Origin: a virus
IMG/VR virus record: IMGVR_UViG_3300009168_000021
Span: 1-47,327 of that record
Length of the DNA: 47,327 nt
Direction: 5' to 3' (one strand)
Shown here: positions 7,951 to 16,775 of the stretch, one piece after another
Numbering within the stretch: the first letter of the stretch is position 1
How the letters are laid out: every line of letters starts with the position of its first letter
Translations under genes and position numbers: made by a program
Notes under the pieces: generated by a model
The model's database searches: none
What the model saw: only the letters and a program-made list of their open reading frames with translations
What the model was told of the DNA's origin: nothing

Positions 7951-9561
7951 ATGCCCACGATCATCAACCCGTATAAGTCCGGCTCGACGATGGGCGAGGA
8001 TATCTTTGGGCTTGGCGGTCTGGCCGATACGTTCTTTGGACCGAAGGCCACGACGGCGGCATATACGCGCGAGAAATTCAACGAGGCGCGGCGGATCAAC
8101 GAGAACGTGCCGCTATACGCTGCTGCGGCAGCCGCTAACACCGATCCGCGCGAGATCGTAAGACGCGGTATCCTGGCGGATCAGCGTGGTGCGGACATGG
8201 GAAATGTCATTCGCACCATTACCGCAAATACCAACCCGAACGATTTGTCTGGCAATCGTGTAACGGCGGCGCTTATCGGCGCTGGCGGCCCGATGAGTGC
8301 GACACCGCAGGGCACTACCAACGAACTCGCAAATCGCCAGACCATCGCTCAGATGCAGATCGACAAGACGCTGGCTGCACAAGAAGCGCAGGACGCACGT
8401 TCGCTGGTCGCTGTGCGAGATCAATACGGGAATCTTACTTGGACGCGGAAATCAGACGCGCCAGGGCAAGGCGCTCCGATAACCGCCGATCAGGCGCGCG
8501 GCGATGCGCTCTCGCGATATCTGTTTCCGCAAATGGGTGGAGCTGACGGAGCGGCGGTGTTCCCCGATCCTGGCGCACCGCAGACGCTGCCAGACGCGAC
8601 ACTTACTCCTCTCACCACGTTGCCGGGGCTTGGTTCGATTCCGGCGGCTATGCCGCCGCCGATGACGGCTCCGCGAGCGCCGCTCAATCCGCAGCAACTG
8701 AAGGCGCTTAACGCGCTGCCGACCGATCACGTTCAGAATTGGGTCTTGCTTGACGACACCGGCACCAAGGTCATCCGCAGGGGCCGCACCGCTGGCAACA
8801 ACATCGACGTTGATACAAACCAACCGATGCCGGTTGGCTCACAGGTTATCTCGCCGCTTACGGCGCAGGGCGTCGCTGGCCTCACGACACCGGCGGCTCC
8901 GGGAAAGACCGAACTAAAAGACTATCGTTCCGCGATTAACAACGCTGACTCGGTGCTTAATCTCGGCACCAAGATCAACGACATTGTTGATCGCAACCCG
9001 ACTGCTATTGGCGCAGTCGGCAACCTTCGTCTTTTGGGTCAGGAAGGCGTTGATCTTCTCAATTCGCTCAACACGCAGTTTGGCGGCGGTCGAGCTGGCG
9101 GCTACGACACCGCCGTCGCGCAGACGCGGAACGAAATTAGACAGCGGCTTGGTGCCGGAGCGGCGCAGCTCATACCGGAGCTGTTCGACTCTGAGCTGAA
9201 CAGCGTCCGCACCATGAACGGCATGATGATCTACAAAGCCGCTGCGGCGCTGGGCCAAAGCGGCCGTGACGCGTCCGACAAAGACATCGCCATCGTCAGA
9301 GGTTTGGTTGGCGACCCGTCGTCGTGGTTCCAGGGACCGAACACTTACAAAGACAAGATCAACACCATCATGAGAATCGTCGCGGAACAGCGCGACAGCG
9401 ATTTCACGATGATCCAGCCGGGTGCGGTCATTGGGGCGCGCACGCAAGGCCCTGGCCTCACGCCTGCACCAGCCGCCACGACCACACCGCCAGCCGCCAC
9501 GGCGGCCCCCGTTATCGGCGGCACGACACAGACCGGCAGGACATGGAAGCTGGAGCCTTAA
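7951..9561 (+). CDS. Large virion-associated protein, possible ejection protein
   Basis: The 536-aa product has no membrane segment and no recognised catalytic motif. The N-terminal part is helical; about residues 200-255 are proline-rich (PDPGAPQTLPDATLTPLTTLPG), probably a linker; residues 310-490 form a helical domain (AINNADSVLNLGTKINDIVDR onward); and the C-terminal 40 residues are a Pro/Ala/Thr tail. Similar 'internal virion' proteins lie between gp13-like and the largest ejection gene in related phages. Four bases separate it from the next gene, indicating one transcript. Confidence 0.55.
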   Translation: MPTIINPYKSGSTMGEDIFGLGGLADTFFGPKATTAAYTREKFNEARRINENVPLYAAAAAANTDPREIVRRGILADQRGADMGNVIRTITANTNPNDLSGNRVTAALIGAGGPMSATPQGTTNELANRQTIAQMQIDKTLAAQEAQDARSLVAVRDQYGNLTWTRKSDAPGQGAPITADQARGDALSRYLFPQMGGADGAAVFPDPGAPQTLPDATLTPLTTLPGLGSIPAAMPPPMTAPRAPLNPQQLKALNALPTDHVQNWVLLDDTGTKVIRRGRTAGNNIDVDTNQPMPVGSQVISPLTAQGVAGLTTPAAPGKTELKDYRSAINNADSVLNLGTKINDIVDRNPTAIGAVGNLRLLGQEGVDLLNSLNTQFGGGRAGGYDTAVAQTRNEIRQRLGAGAAQLIPELFDSELNSVRTMNGMMIYKAAAALGQSGRDASDKDIAIVRGLVGDPSSWFQGPNTYKDKINTIMRIVAEQRDSDFTMIQPGAVIGARTQGPGLTPAPAATTTPPAATAAPVIGGTTQTGRTWKLEP

Positions 9562-9564
9562 CAC

Positions 9565-12500
9565 ATGGCCACACTCAACATTGGTGGCCGCCGGGTTACG
9601 GTCGATGACGGCTTTATGTCGTTGTCCCCGGAAGACCAGCAAAAGACGGTAGACGAGATCGAGGCGTCGCTGCCACCGGCAGAGGCTGCGCCCGCCGCCG
9701 CTCCCGCACCAATGGACGCCGCGCCGCCGCTCGATCCGCTGGCCCCTGGCCCGCAGATGCCGACGCTGGTTGGTCCCGCGCCACCGCTGGAGCGCCCCGC
9801 GCCGCCACGCGCAATGGGCAGCAGACCGGCTTTGCCTGCGGGCAGAGCCTCGCGCGATGAAACCGTCATTGAAGTGCCGCTGGACGAAGTACGGGCTGGC
9901 AAGCTGACCGCGCAGGGACTTGGCGGCGCGGCGGCCAACGTCGTGGGGGCCATACCAGACATTCCGGCGCTCATTCAGGGCGGGCTTTATGCCGGGGCCG
10001 ACAAACTCGTGGGTATGGCTGGCCTCCCGACCCGCGCCGACACGGGCCTGGAAACAGGTCTGGGGCTTCCGTCCGACATGCTGAAGTCCGGTGCGTCGTG
10101 GCTTGGGAATTACTTTGGCTACGAGAAAGCCGTGCCGGAGACGACCAGGGAAAAGGCGCTTTCCAACGTGGTCGAGCTGGGCGGGACCGGGCTTGGCAGT
10201 GCGGCCATTCTCAGCAAGCTGGCGGGGATGCGCGAAGCTGCGTTGAAGCTGCCGGGTGCAACACCGCTGCGAACCGACAACCTCGTTCGTCCGTATTTCG
10301 ACCAACCGGCAAGGACTGCTGTCGGTGATACCATCGCGGGCGGAACGAGCGGCGCGGGTCTTACTGGATCTCAGGAGTACACGCCCAAATCCGTTCGCGA
10401 GGCGGGCGGTGGCCTGGGCGGTGCGGCAGTCGATCTGCTTGCGATGCTGGGCAGCGGTGTCAGTGCCGGTACGCTCTACAGCGGCATAGCGGGCACACCG
10501 GGCAGCACGCTTAACGCGCTTCGGCGCAGGGCAGACTCGAACCTTTCGGTCGATCCGGCCAGCGGCGTGGGGTCTTCCAATCAGGCGGCAGATGAAGCTG
10601 CCAGACTGATGCAGAGCATCACCAGCAACGATCCCAAGGTGACAGCCCAGAATATCGGGCAGCAAGTTTCGCTTCTGCGGCAACAGGGTTTGCCGGTTCC
10701 GACGACCGACATTGTGTTGGGCGGGGAAGCGGCTGATCTCGGCTTGACGAGTCTCGGAAAGCGGGCGCGGACCCAGGCCGGTCCTGGCAACACGCTGTTG
10801 GACCCAAACCTGTCCCCGGAAAACAGACAGAGATACAGCTTCGGGGAACGCGACGCGGCGCAGAAACAAGCGGCGGCCGACGAGGTTCAAGCGACCCGGC
10901 CGACCGACGTTGCGCGCGAGGTCGTCGAGCCTCCCGCACCCGCGTATCCTGGCTCGCTTCCCCGGCAACAGCCTATCGACACCGAGACGTTCGCCAGACG
11001 CGCGCAAGAGCGCGCCGACGCGGAGCTGGCCGCGCGCCAGCGGCTGGTCGATCAGCCGACCGGCGGGGCGCGCGAGGTCCAGATCGCGCGTGAAGAAGCC
11101 GCCAGACCGATAGAGAACACCACCCAGGCGGATGCCGTTGCTGCGAATCAAGCGATCCATCGCGATGTCACGAACACGCGCGTGGCTGAGAGAAACCAAT
11201 CTCAGGAGCTATACGCTAACCCGGATCTGACTCAGCAGCTCATACCTGTTGACCCGCTGCTTACCGAAGCGGCGGCCATACGTTCACAGGCCACCGGCAC
11301 CACGCCGGTCAGGAGAAGCACTGTTGAATATCTGGATCGTGCTGAAGCAGCGGCTGAAACAGGCGTGCTTCCTGGTAGCGCGCTTATACAGCTCAAAAAA
11401 GACATCGAAGCCGAGATCAAATTATCCCTACGAGACGGTCAAGATTTTCAGCAGCTCAAAGCACTAAAAAACAGCATCGATAGGACCTTCGCGCAACTCC
11501 CCGAGGGGCATCCCGCCAGGGTGGCGCTGGAAGCCGCCGAAACCAATTATGCGGAGCGTGTCCAGCCAAACTATCGCCGGTTCGCGGGCGGGGATTTGAA
11601 TAGAGACTTGGAAACCCGACCCGGTCAGGTTTATCCGTCAGAAACCGGCGACAAATTTCTTCTGAAGCCCGAGAGTGTCGATCAGCTCATACGAATCGGT
11701 GAACAGAGGGGCACCACCGGAAGGATCTCGGCTAACGCGAGAACCATCATTTTTGATCAACTTGCCAAAGCCGGAGTTGTAAAAGACGGCATCATCGACG
11801 CGGCTGCGATGACCAGATGGCGTAACCGCAACAACGCCATTTTTCCACGCATTCCCGGTCTTGGTGACGAAATCGAGAGGATCGTGACGAGCGCGCAACG
11901 TGGCTCTGCCAGGGCGGGCGAGTACGCCGCCGATATTGCCGCAGCCGAAGCGCGCCTGGGGCAGGCCCGAAAGACCATCGAAGGCGGGCCGGTTGGCCAA
12001 CTGGCGAAGCAGACCCCCGCCGAAGTCGTCGCCAGCATCATGGATGGCCGGGACGCGGCGCGAAAGATCACTGAGCTGCGTAAACAGACCGGCAACAGCC
12101 CGGAAGCTGCGAAATCATTAAAAGCTGCCGTCGCGGATTATTTCGCGGAGCGGGTCAGCTCGTTCGACCATCTGGTGGACACGCCAGAACACGCTGTCAA
12201 TCTCCGGAAACTCATCAAGGAGTTCAACGGCAAACGCGACGCACTGAGCGCCGCTGGCTTTACGCCGGAGGATCTGAACTCGTTGCAGCGGGCGCAGACG
12301 GTGCTGGAGCCGCTGACCCGGCGCAACGTCCAGGCCACGGTCGGATCGACCACGGCCGAGAGCACCGAACAAGCGATGCGGCCGTTGGAGCTGGCGCTTA
12401 AAGGCTACTACGGAATCCTGAAAGGCGGCGGCGTCTTCCGGACGGTCAAGGTCGCATTAAAGACGATAGCGGGCGACCAGACGCTTCCGGTCGGAAGGCT

Positions 12501-12654
12501 GATCTCGCGGGCGATGTTCGATCCGGAATTGGCGCAGGCGTTGCTGACACGCGACATCAAGAGCGTGGGCACCCCGGCTTGGAATAGCGCGCTTCAAAAG
12601 ACGATCCGGCGCATGACGGTCGCCAAAGACTTGGCCACGGAAGACCAGGAGTGA
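9565..12654 (+). CDS. Largest internal virion (ejection) protein
   Basis: At 1029 aa this is the longest gene. The N-terminus (GRRVTVDDGFMSLSPEDQQKT) is a short compact motif seen at the start of many podovirus internal proteins, followed by a Pro/Ala-rich linker (residues 35-95), a Gly/Ala-rich weakly hydrophobic region (about 110-330) and a long, highly charged helical region (about 400-960) with many Arg, Glu, Gln and Ala. I see no lysozyme or transglycosylase motif, unlike T7 gp16; cell-wall opening may fall to the separate transglycosylase at 35859. It likely enters the cell with the DNA. Confidence 0.6.
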   Translation: MATLNIGGRRVTVDDGFMSLSPEDQQKTVDEIEASLPPAEAAPAAAPAPMDAAPPLDPLAPGPQMPTLVGPAPPLERPAPPRAMGSRPALPAGRASRDETVIEVPLDEVRAGKLTAQGLGGAAANVVGAIPDIPALIQGGLYAGADKLVGMAGLPTRADTGLETGLGLPSDMLKSGASWLGNYFGYEKAVPETTREKALSNVVELGGTGLGSAAILSKLAGMREAALKLPGATPLRTDNLVRPYFDQPARTAVGDTIAGGTSGAGLTGSQEYTPKSVREAGGGLGGAAVDLLAMLGSGVSAGTLYSGIAGTPGSTLNALRRRADSNLSVDPASGVGSSNQAADEAARLMQSITSNDPKVTAQNIGQQVSLLRQQGLPVPTTDIVLGGEAADLGLTSLGKRARTQAGPGNTLLDPNLSPENRQRYSFGERDAAQKQAAADEVQATRPTDVAREVVEPPAPAYPGSLPRQQPIDTETFARRAQERADAELAARQRLVDQPTGGAREVQIAREEAARPIENTTQADAVAANQAIHRDVTNTRVAERNQSQELYANPDLTQQLIPVDPLLTEAAAIRSQATGTTPVRRSTVEYLDRAEAAAETGVLPGSALIQLKKDIEAEIKLSLRDGQDFQQLKALKNSIDRTFAQLPEGHPARVALEAAETNYAERVQPNYRRFAGGDLNRDLETRPGQVYPSETGDKFLLKPESVDQLIRIGEQRGTTGRISANARTIIFDQLAKAGVVKDGIIDAAAMTRWRNRNNAIFPRIPGLGDEIERIVTSAQRGSARAGEYAADIAAAEARLGQARKTIEGGPVGQLAKQTPAEVVASIMDGRDAARKITELRKQTGNSPEAAKSLKAAVADYFAERVSSFDHLVDTPEHAVNLRKLIKEFNGKRDALSAAGFTPEDLNSLQRAQTVLEPLTRRNVQATVGSTTAESTEQAMRPLELALKGYYGILKGGGVFRTVKVALKTIAGDQTLPVGRLISRAMFDPELAQALLTRDIKSVGTPAWNSALQKTIRRMTVAKDLATEDQE

Positions 12655-12658
12655 GCCG

Positions 12659-13021
12659 ATGGAAAACACCTTGGGCGGCTCGTTTCATCAAGCACTGATG
12701 CAGGCGCTGGAATCGCAGCGCAGGCGTGAGCTGATGGCGTCTGGATTACAGGGACTGCCGGAATCCACGAACGTCGAAGATCGCACAGGCGTGCCCCTCG
12801 AATACTGGATGGCGGACCCGATACGCGAAGGCGAGCAAACCCGGATGCGGATGGATCACCAGTACAACAGAAACACGCCGCTCGATGCGATGGGTCTGGC
12901 GCTGGGCGGGAATCTGATCGACCAGAAACCGCAGAACCTGGGTGCTTTCGCACCAAAGACCCCAGGCGACGCCATCGGGCGGCTGATACTCGGAAGCAGT
13001 CAGGACCGCCGCAGGAAATAA
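12659..13021 (+). CDS. Hypothetical small virion-region protein
   Basis: The 120-aa product is hydrophilic, rich in Gln, Arg and Gly, with helices at residues 1-30 and a HQYNRNTPLDAMGLALGG segment in the middle. It starts 4 bp after the largest ejection gene and shares the late transcript. I do not recognise a family. Position suggests a structural or morphogenesis role. Confidence 0.6.
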   Translation: MENTLGGSFHQALMQALESQRRRELMASGLQGLPESTNVEDRTGVPLEYWMADPIREGEQTRMRMDHQYNRNTPLDAMGLALGGNLIDQKPQNLGAFAPKTPGDAIGRLILGSSQDRRRK

Positions 13022-13025
13022 AGCC

Positions 13026-13250
13026 ATGGCCGATTCACTAGGCGACGCGCTGCGTGTGGCGATGGCCCGGGAACAAGCGGAGCGGCTGAACACCCCTGCA
13101 CCCGGTGGATACCCTCCCCCGCCGGACTATGCAGACGGCCTGAACATTCCGGTGCCCGGGGGGTCGCTGGGTGTTCAGGCTGGTGTCCAGGGCGTTCCGC
13201 GCGAGGTTGATTGGGGCGCGTTGCTCAGCCTGCGAAGGCCGCTGCAATGA
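13026..13250 (+). CDS. Hypothetical small proline/glycine-rich protein
   Basis: The 74-aa product has an N-terminal helix (residues 1-22) and a Pro/Gly-rich remainder with two similar units, NTPAPGGYPPP and NIPVPGGSLG. Its stop codon overlaps the start of the next gene (ATGA). No family is recognised. Tight packing with its neighbours supports that it is real. Confidence 0.6.
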   Translation: MADSLGDALRVAMAREQAERLNTPAPGGYPPPPDYADGLNIPVPGGSLGVQAGVQGVPREVDWGALLSLRRPLQ

Positions 13251-13522
13251 TGACCGTCGTCAACAGTTGGTTCAAAGAGAACCAGACGCTGGTCTATTTC
13301 CTGATCGTGCAGGGCATCGCCATCATTACGGTCTGCGCCAGCATTCTCGCCTATTCGGTGCGTCTGGAAACGCGGGTGAACACCCTGGAAGTACGCGGCT
13401 CGCCACACCTGGAGCGCGTTGACGGTCGCCTGACCGTGCTGGAAGCCGCCACCGAAACCAACAAGCAATCCATCGACCGCATCGTCAACGTGATGACGAG
13501 AAAGCTGAACATCAATCCGTAG
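13247..13522 (+). CDS. Single-span membrane protein with coiled coil; holin candidate
   Basis: The 91-aa product starts at the ATG overlapping the previous stop (ATGA). Residues about 14-36 (TLVYFLIVQGIAIITVCASIL) form one strong transmembrane helix; residues 42-85 are a charged heptad-like coiled coil (TRVNTLEVR, RLTVLEAATETNKQSID). It lies 9 bp before the amidase gene, where holins or other lysis membrane proteins are commonly encoded. The single span with a soluble coiled-coil end could equally fit a spanin-like or holin-associated protein, so the lysis role is inference. Confidence 0.55.
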   Translation: MMTVVNSWFKENQTLVYFLIVQGIAIITVCASILAYSVRLETRVNTLEVRGSPHLERVDGRLTVLEAATETNKQSIDRIVNVMTRKLNINP

Positions 13523-13531
13523 GAGGCCGCC

Positions 13532-14497
13532 ATGAGTTTCGACCGCATCGTGATCTCGTCTGGCCACGGGCTTCATGTGAGGGGGGCGAGCGGCATCTTG
13601 GACGAGGTCAACGAAGCGCGAGCAGTCGTGGATCGCGTGGTGGAGCTGCTCGAAAGCCGTGGCGTGGACGTGAAGAAATTTCACGACGACGTGAGTACGT
13701 CTCAGAACGAAAACCTGAACCGCATCGTGAATTACCACAACGCGCAGACCCGCGATCTTGACGTGTCGGTGCATTTCAACGCGTTCGAGCAGACCGATGC
13801 ACCGAGAGGAACGGAGGTGTTCTATGTGACGCAGTCGGGGCTGGCAGGACTGGTGTCAGCCGCGATTGCCTCCAACGGATTCATCGACCGGGGCGCAAAG
13901 AAAAACGGTGATTTGTTCTTTCTCAACTCAACCGAAATGCCCGCAATTCTAATCGAGGTGTGCTTCGTGGACTCCGAGGCCGACGCGGAGATCTACATCG
14001 ACCAATTCAACGGCGTCTGTTTAGCGATTGCAGACGCGCTTAGTGACGAAGACGGGACAGGGCTACCGATCCCGCCCCCCGAAGACGTGCTGTTTCGGGC
14101 TACCGGCAAATGCTCGCACTTTGGCGGTCCCGCAGACACCGGAGTTTCGCCCAGCGAAGGGCTGGCATTCATCTACGACATGATGGACGTGCCGCAGCTC
14201 TTTCTGCCGTACCAGCCGGAGGGCACCACCGGCTTGGCCCGAAGACTTAACCCCTATGTCCACTACATCGCTGTTCGCTGGGATTACTCAAAAACCTCAA
14301 AAGAGTACCTCGCCAACAGCGGCGACCGGGCGCTGGTAAAAGCGCGTTCTACTGGGCGGGAACTACTGGCGTTCCCGGCGGATTGGGGACCGAATGAAAA
14401 CACAGGTCGCATAGCAGACCTGTCTCCCGGTCTGCTTGCGGATCTCGGGATTTCAACAGACGATGAGGTAGAAGTGATTTTTCCGTGGAAAGGTTAA
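13532..14497 (+). CDS. Endolysin: N-acetylmuramoyl-L-alanine amidase with C-terminal beta-barrel-like domain
   Basis: The 321-aa protein has an Amidase_3 domain (residues 1-175) with the expected zinc and catalytic residues: H12 in SSGHG, E25, H81 in SVHFNA and E142 in ILIEVCF. It cleaves the bond between MurNAc and the stem peptide. Residues about 190-321 form a second domain with GKCSHFGGPADTG near its start and a GRIADLSPGLLADLGI end that resembles RlpA-like double-psi beta-barrel proteins; it may bind or trim peptidoglycan. No signal peptide is seen, so a holin is needed. It has a good AGGAGG site and is the last late gene before the lysogeny region. Confidence 0.9.
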   Translation: MSFDRIVISSGHGLHVRGASGILDEVNEARAVVDRVVELLESRGVDVKKFHDDVSTSQNENLNRIVNYHNAQTRDLDVSVHFNAFEQTDAPRGTEVFYVTQSGLAGLVSAAIASNGFIDRGAKKNGDLFFLNSTEMPAILIEVCFVDSEADAEIYIDQFNGVCLAIADALSDEDGTGLPIPPPEDVLFRATGKCSHFGGPADTGVSPSEGLAFIYDMMDVPQLFLPYQPEGTTGLARRLNPYVHYIAVRWDYSKTSKEYLANSGDRALVKARSTGRELLAFPADWGPNENTGRIADLSPGLLADLGISTDDEVEVIFPWKG

Positions 14498-14531
14498 CCT
14501 AGTTAAAAGACAACCATATAAACACATATAA

Positions 14532-14583
14532 ATTGTGAGTTCTCACAATCGTTGTTGACGTGTCCATACAATGAGATTATCCC
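14532..14583 (+). promoter_or_regulatory. Repressor operator and promoter region
   Basis: A perfect inverted repeat lies at 14532-14549: ATTGTGAG, two bases, CTCACAAT. Directly downstream is TTGACG (14555-14560), a good -35 element, with TATCCC (14578-14583) at 17-bp spacing as a weak -10. The promoter points at the XRE repressor gene at 14636. The same half-site occurs at four other promoters. AT-rich TATAAA repeats at 14517-14532 could also serve a leftward or extended promoter. Confidence 0.65.
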
Positions 14584-14635
14584 GTTAATTATGAGAGCGG
14601 ACGCCCAACAAACTCAACACTCGAAGGAGAACGGA

Positions 14636-15091
14636 ATGCCTAAGACCCCAACAGTGGGGCGTCTTAGCCCGCGTAACGATGACGAACCTGATGCAGTCGC
14701 GCACAAGGACGTTATCAAGCGGGAGTTTGGTCAACGGCTGCGACGCTTGCTAGTTTCAAAGGGAATGTCCCAGACTGAACTAGCTAAGGCGGCGGCAAGA
14801 CACACACCGGACAAGCAATTCGGGCGTGACTTAATCTCCAGCTACATCAACGGGCGATACGTCCCTAATCCCATCAACTTGGAAGCCTTAGCGCGAGCGT
14901 TAGACGTTCGTGCCGAAGAACTACTGCCACAGGCGAACAGCCTGCCGCGACGCGGCGAGGCAACCCCGCCGTTCGACATACGCGTGCTTGGTGACAATCG
15001 CGCCTCGTTGCGTGTCAACCAAGTCGTGTCGTTGAGTGTCGCGTTGAAAGTCGCTCAACTGATCAATGACGACACCAAGAACGGCATTTAG
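14636..15091 (+). CDS. XRE-family helix-turn-helix repressor
   Basis: I choose the ATG at 14636 because GAAGGAG lies about 7 nt upstream; an in-frame ATG at 14552 lies inside the promoter and lacks such a site. The 151-aa protein has an HTH_3 domain at about residues 30-95 (FGQRLRRLLVSKGMSQTELAKAA, then DLISSYINGRYVPNP and LEALARALDV). The C-terminal part (PFDIRVLGDNRASLRVNQVVSLSVALKV) is short, with no LexA/CI-type peptidase, so induction is unlikely to be by RecA-stimulated self-cleavage. It is the probable lysogeny repressor, and the palindromic operator at 14532-14549 suggests autoregulation. Confidence 0.85.
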   Translation: MPKTPTVGRLSPRNDDEPDAVAHKDVIKREFGQRLRRLLVSKGMSQTELAKAAARHTPDKQFGRDLISSYINGRYVPNPINLEALARALDVRAEELLPQANSLPRRGEATPPFDIRVLGDNRASLRVNQVVSLSVALKVAQLINDDTKNGI

Positions 15092-15386
15092 CCACGTCGA
15101 GATCGCGAAGCTGCTTGGTGTCTCTGCTCGCACGGTGTCGAGATACATCGCGGCTGGATACTTGGGCGAGCCGGATTCTTTCACAAAGACCGGCCGCCCA
15201 AGATTCACACGGGAGCAAGTCGAGAGGGTGTTATGTCCAGACCAATCCGTGAAGTCCCCTGGCTCGATCAGAGAGACGGCTATTGGTACGCCTGTTGGTA
15301 TGACAAGAAAGCGCGACGGGCGAAACGCCTCTCGCTTCATACAAGAGACGCTGACGAAGCGCAGGATCGTTTCTCGGCGTTCCTGA
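15066..15386 (+). CDS. MerR/excisionase-like HTH protein overlapping integrase
   Basis: The first 56 residues form a clear HTH_17/MerR-type DNA-binding domain (HVEIAKLLGVSARTVSRYIAAG, then GRPRFTREQVERVL), as in excisionases and small activators. The gene starts inside the end of the repressor gene (26 bp overlap) and runs 154 bp into the integrase gene in another frame, giving a 106-aa product with an Arg-rich tail. The tail may simply be tolerated read-through of the integrase frame. Its place beside the integrase points to control of excision or of integrase transcription. Confidence 0.65.
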   Translation: MTTPRTAFSHVEIAKLLGVSARTVSRYIAAGYLGEPDSFTKTGRPRFTREQVERVLCPDQSVKSPGSIRETAIGTPVGMTRKRDGRNASRFIQETLTKRRIVSRRS

Positions 15387-16312
15387 CCAATCGCGGCGTC
15401 TTCACGTCTGGCGACACGCCGCGCTACACCGTGGCGCAAGCCCTCGATGCGTACTGGCAGGAACACTGTTCGCTGAAAGTCATCGACCGGGTGCGCCAGG
15501 GAGGCATCATCCAGCGGCTCCGGGATTGGTTCGGTGACACGCCGATCTCAGACGTGGACATCCCCAAGTGCCGCGAATACGCAGACGCGCGCCGCAGCGG
15601 TGCTGTCGGTGGCGGCGCAACGCGCCCCGCCCGCAGGAACGGCGCAGACGCCACCATCCGGCGCGAGCTGAACGTGCTGCGCGCGGCGGCCAATCACGCC
15701 ATGCGCTGGCGGCGGCTTGGCCCGACCGCAGACCCGCCCACACCAATGCCGTTCGTCGAGACGCCAGCGGAAGGCCACCGGGACGCCGAATGGCTTACCC
15801 AGGACGAGCTGGCGATGGTGCTGCGATACGCGGAGCCGGACCTTCACGACTATGTGATGATTCACTACTACACCGCCGCCAGGAGGCGGTCTGTGGAACA
15901 CCTGACCCCGTTCCAGGTTGATCTATCCCGGAGCCGGATCAATTTGCGACGACCTGACGAGACGGACCTTCAACGTAGCAGCAAGAAGCGCCGTCCCATC
16001 GTTCCGATTGATCCGGCCATCCGGCCCATCGTCGAGCGCCTCATGACCCAGAACGGAGCCACGGGCTGGCTATTCGGGGCCGACAAGGATTTCTACCACC
16101 GCTTCCGCAAGCTCCTGGGCGATCTCGGGATGCCCCACAAGGGCCGCCCGCACATCCTCCGACACTCCCGCGCCACCCATCTGCTCCAGGCGGGCGTCCC
16201 GATCTACGCCGTGGCGAAGATGCTGGGGGACACCGTGGCCACCGTGGAGCGGGTCTACGGTCACCATTGTCCCGACCATCTGGCGACCACCATCGGCGTG
16301 GCCACGAAATGA
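15233..16312 (+). CDS. int: Tyrosine recombinase integrase
   Basis: The 359-aa protein is a phage-type tyrosine recombinase that would catalyse attP x attB strand exchange. It has an N-terminal arm-binding part (GYWYACWYDKKARRAKRLSLHT), a core-binding helical domain (about 65-165) and a catalytic domain. Catalytic residues visible are R217 (TAARRRSVEHL), H307 and R310 (HILRHSRATHL), and Y342 (RVYGHH); the usual third His after LG is D333 (LGDT). The ATG follows GAGAGGG. Its presence shows the phage can integrate. The start lies inside the HTH gene at 15066. Confidence 0.93.
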   Translation: MSRPIREVPWLDQRDGYWYACWYDKKARRAKRLSLHTRDADEAQDRFSAFLTNRGVFTSGDTPRYTVAQALDAYWQEHCSLKVIDRVRQGGIIQRLRDWFGDTPISDVDIPKCREYADARRSGAVGGGATRPARRNGADATIRRELNVLRAAANHAMRWRRLGPTADPPTPMPFVETPAEGHRDAEWLTQDELAMVLRYAEPDLHDYVMIHYYTAARRRSVEHLTPFQVDLSRSRINLRRPDETDLQRSSKKRRPIVPIDPAIRPIVERLMTQNGATGWLFGADKDFYHRFRKLLGDLGMPHKGRPHILRHSRATHLLQAGVPIYAVAKMLGDTVATVERVYGHHCPDHLATTIGVATK

Positions 16313-16518
16313 AGACCGAGACAGAGCTGCTCGCTCGCGAGATCGCCATGTGGCACGGCTCGCACATCACCGGGCCGACCCGCACCATTGCATCGGATCA
16401 CGGCCACGGCGCTTGGGGGCATTCCGCAAGCGTATACGCGGATAAGCACTGGCGGGAGTATGTCGGCGCAGCCGAAGCGGTGCTGGCACGCTTTCGCGTC
16501 GAAATCACCCCCCAATAG
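16309..16518 (+). CDS. Small hypothetical protein coupled to integrase
   Basis: The 69-aa product starts at an ATG that overlaps the integrase stop (ATGA), which favours this start over an upstream in-frame ATG. It is rich in His, Trp and Glu (MWHGSHITGPT, DHGHGAWGHSASVYADKHWREYV) and has no recognised motif or membrane span. Coupling to the integrase suggests an accessory of the lysogeny block, but nothing in the sequence proves it. Confidence 0.55.
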   Translation: MKTETELLAREIAMWHGSHITGPTRTIASDHGHGAWGHSASVYADKHWREYVGAAEAVLARFRVEITPQ

Positions 16519-16775
16519 TATCCATTTTTGGTGTTTCAGGCGGCGCGTAGCGCGCCGTTGGTTGTCGTGTTTTGAGGGCTTCGGCCTGGAAAAAGACAGC
16601 TAAATCAGTGTTGGGCGGCACCCACAACGCCCCACTAACGCCCTACAAAGGCAAAGTTTTTTCGTGACGCTGTTGGGTTCTGTGACGAAAAGCGTCTTTT
16701 AAGTCAGCGCGGTAGAGGTCTGCGGGCGTTCGTGCAAACGGGATCAAAAGGAGATTTGGCGCGCTAAATGGCGCG
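16519..16775. terminator. Convergent intergenic region with hairpins
   Basis: This 257-bp gap lies between the rightward integrase operon and the end of the leftward early operon. It holds a 7-bp stem hairpin (CGGCGCG 16541-16547, CGCGCCG 16551-16557), a second inverted repeat TTTTCGT (16659-16665) / ACGAAAA (16685-16691), and a short GACG...CGTC stem followed by TTTT near 16700. These could serve as bidirectional terminators. An attP core is expected near the integrase, but I could not identify one. Confidence 0.45.

Noticed and set aside
8914-11199. A 761-codon open frame on the - strand
   Set aside because: It lies opposite two well-packed + strand virion genes, is extremely rich in Arg and His, has no plausible domain, and is explained by the GC-rich codon bias of the opposite strand.
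13175-13774. A 199-codon - strand frame opposite the holin candidate and amidase
   Set aside because: It opposes three coupled + strand genes, one being a clear amidase, and its His/Val-rich sequence is a shadow.
16519-16775. An attP core expected beside the integrase
   Set aside because: I found no tRNA 3'-end-like sequence or clear arm-site repeats here, so no attachment site is called. It could also lie elsewhere.
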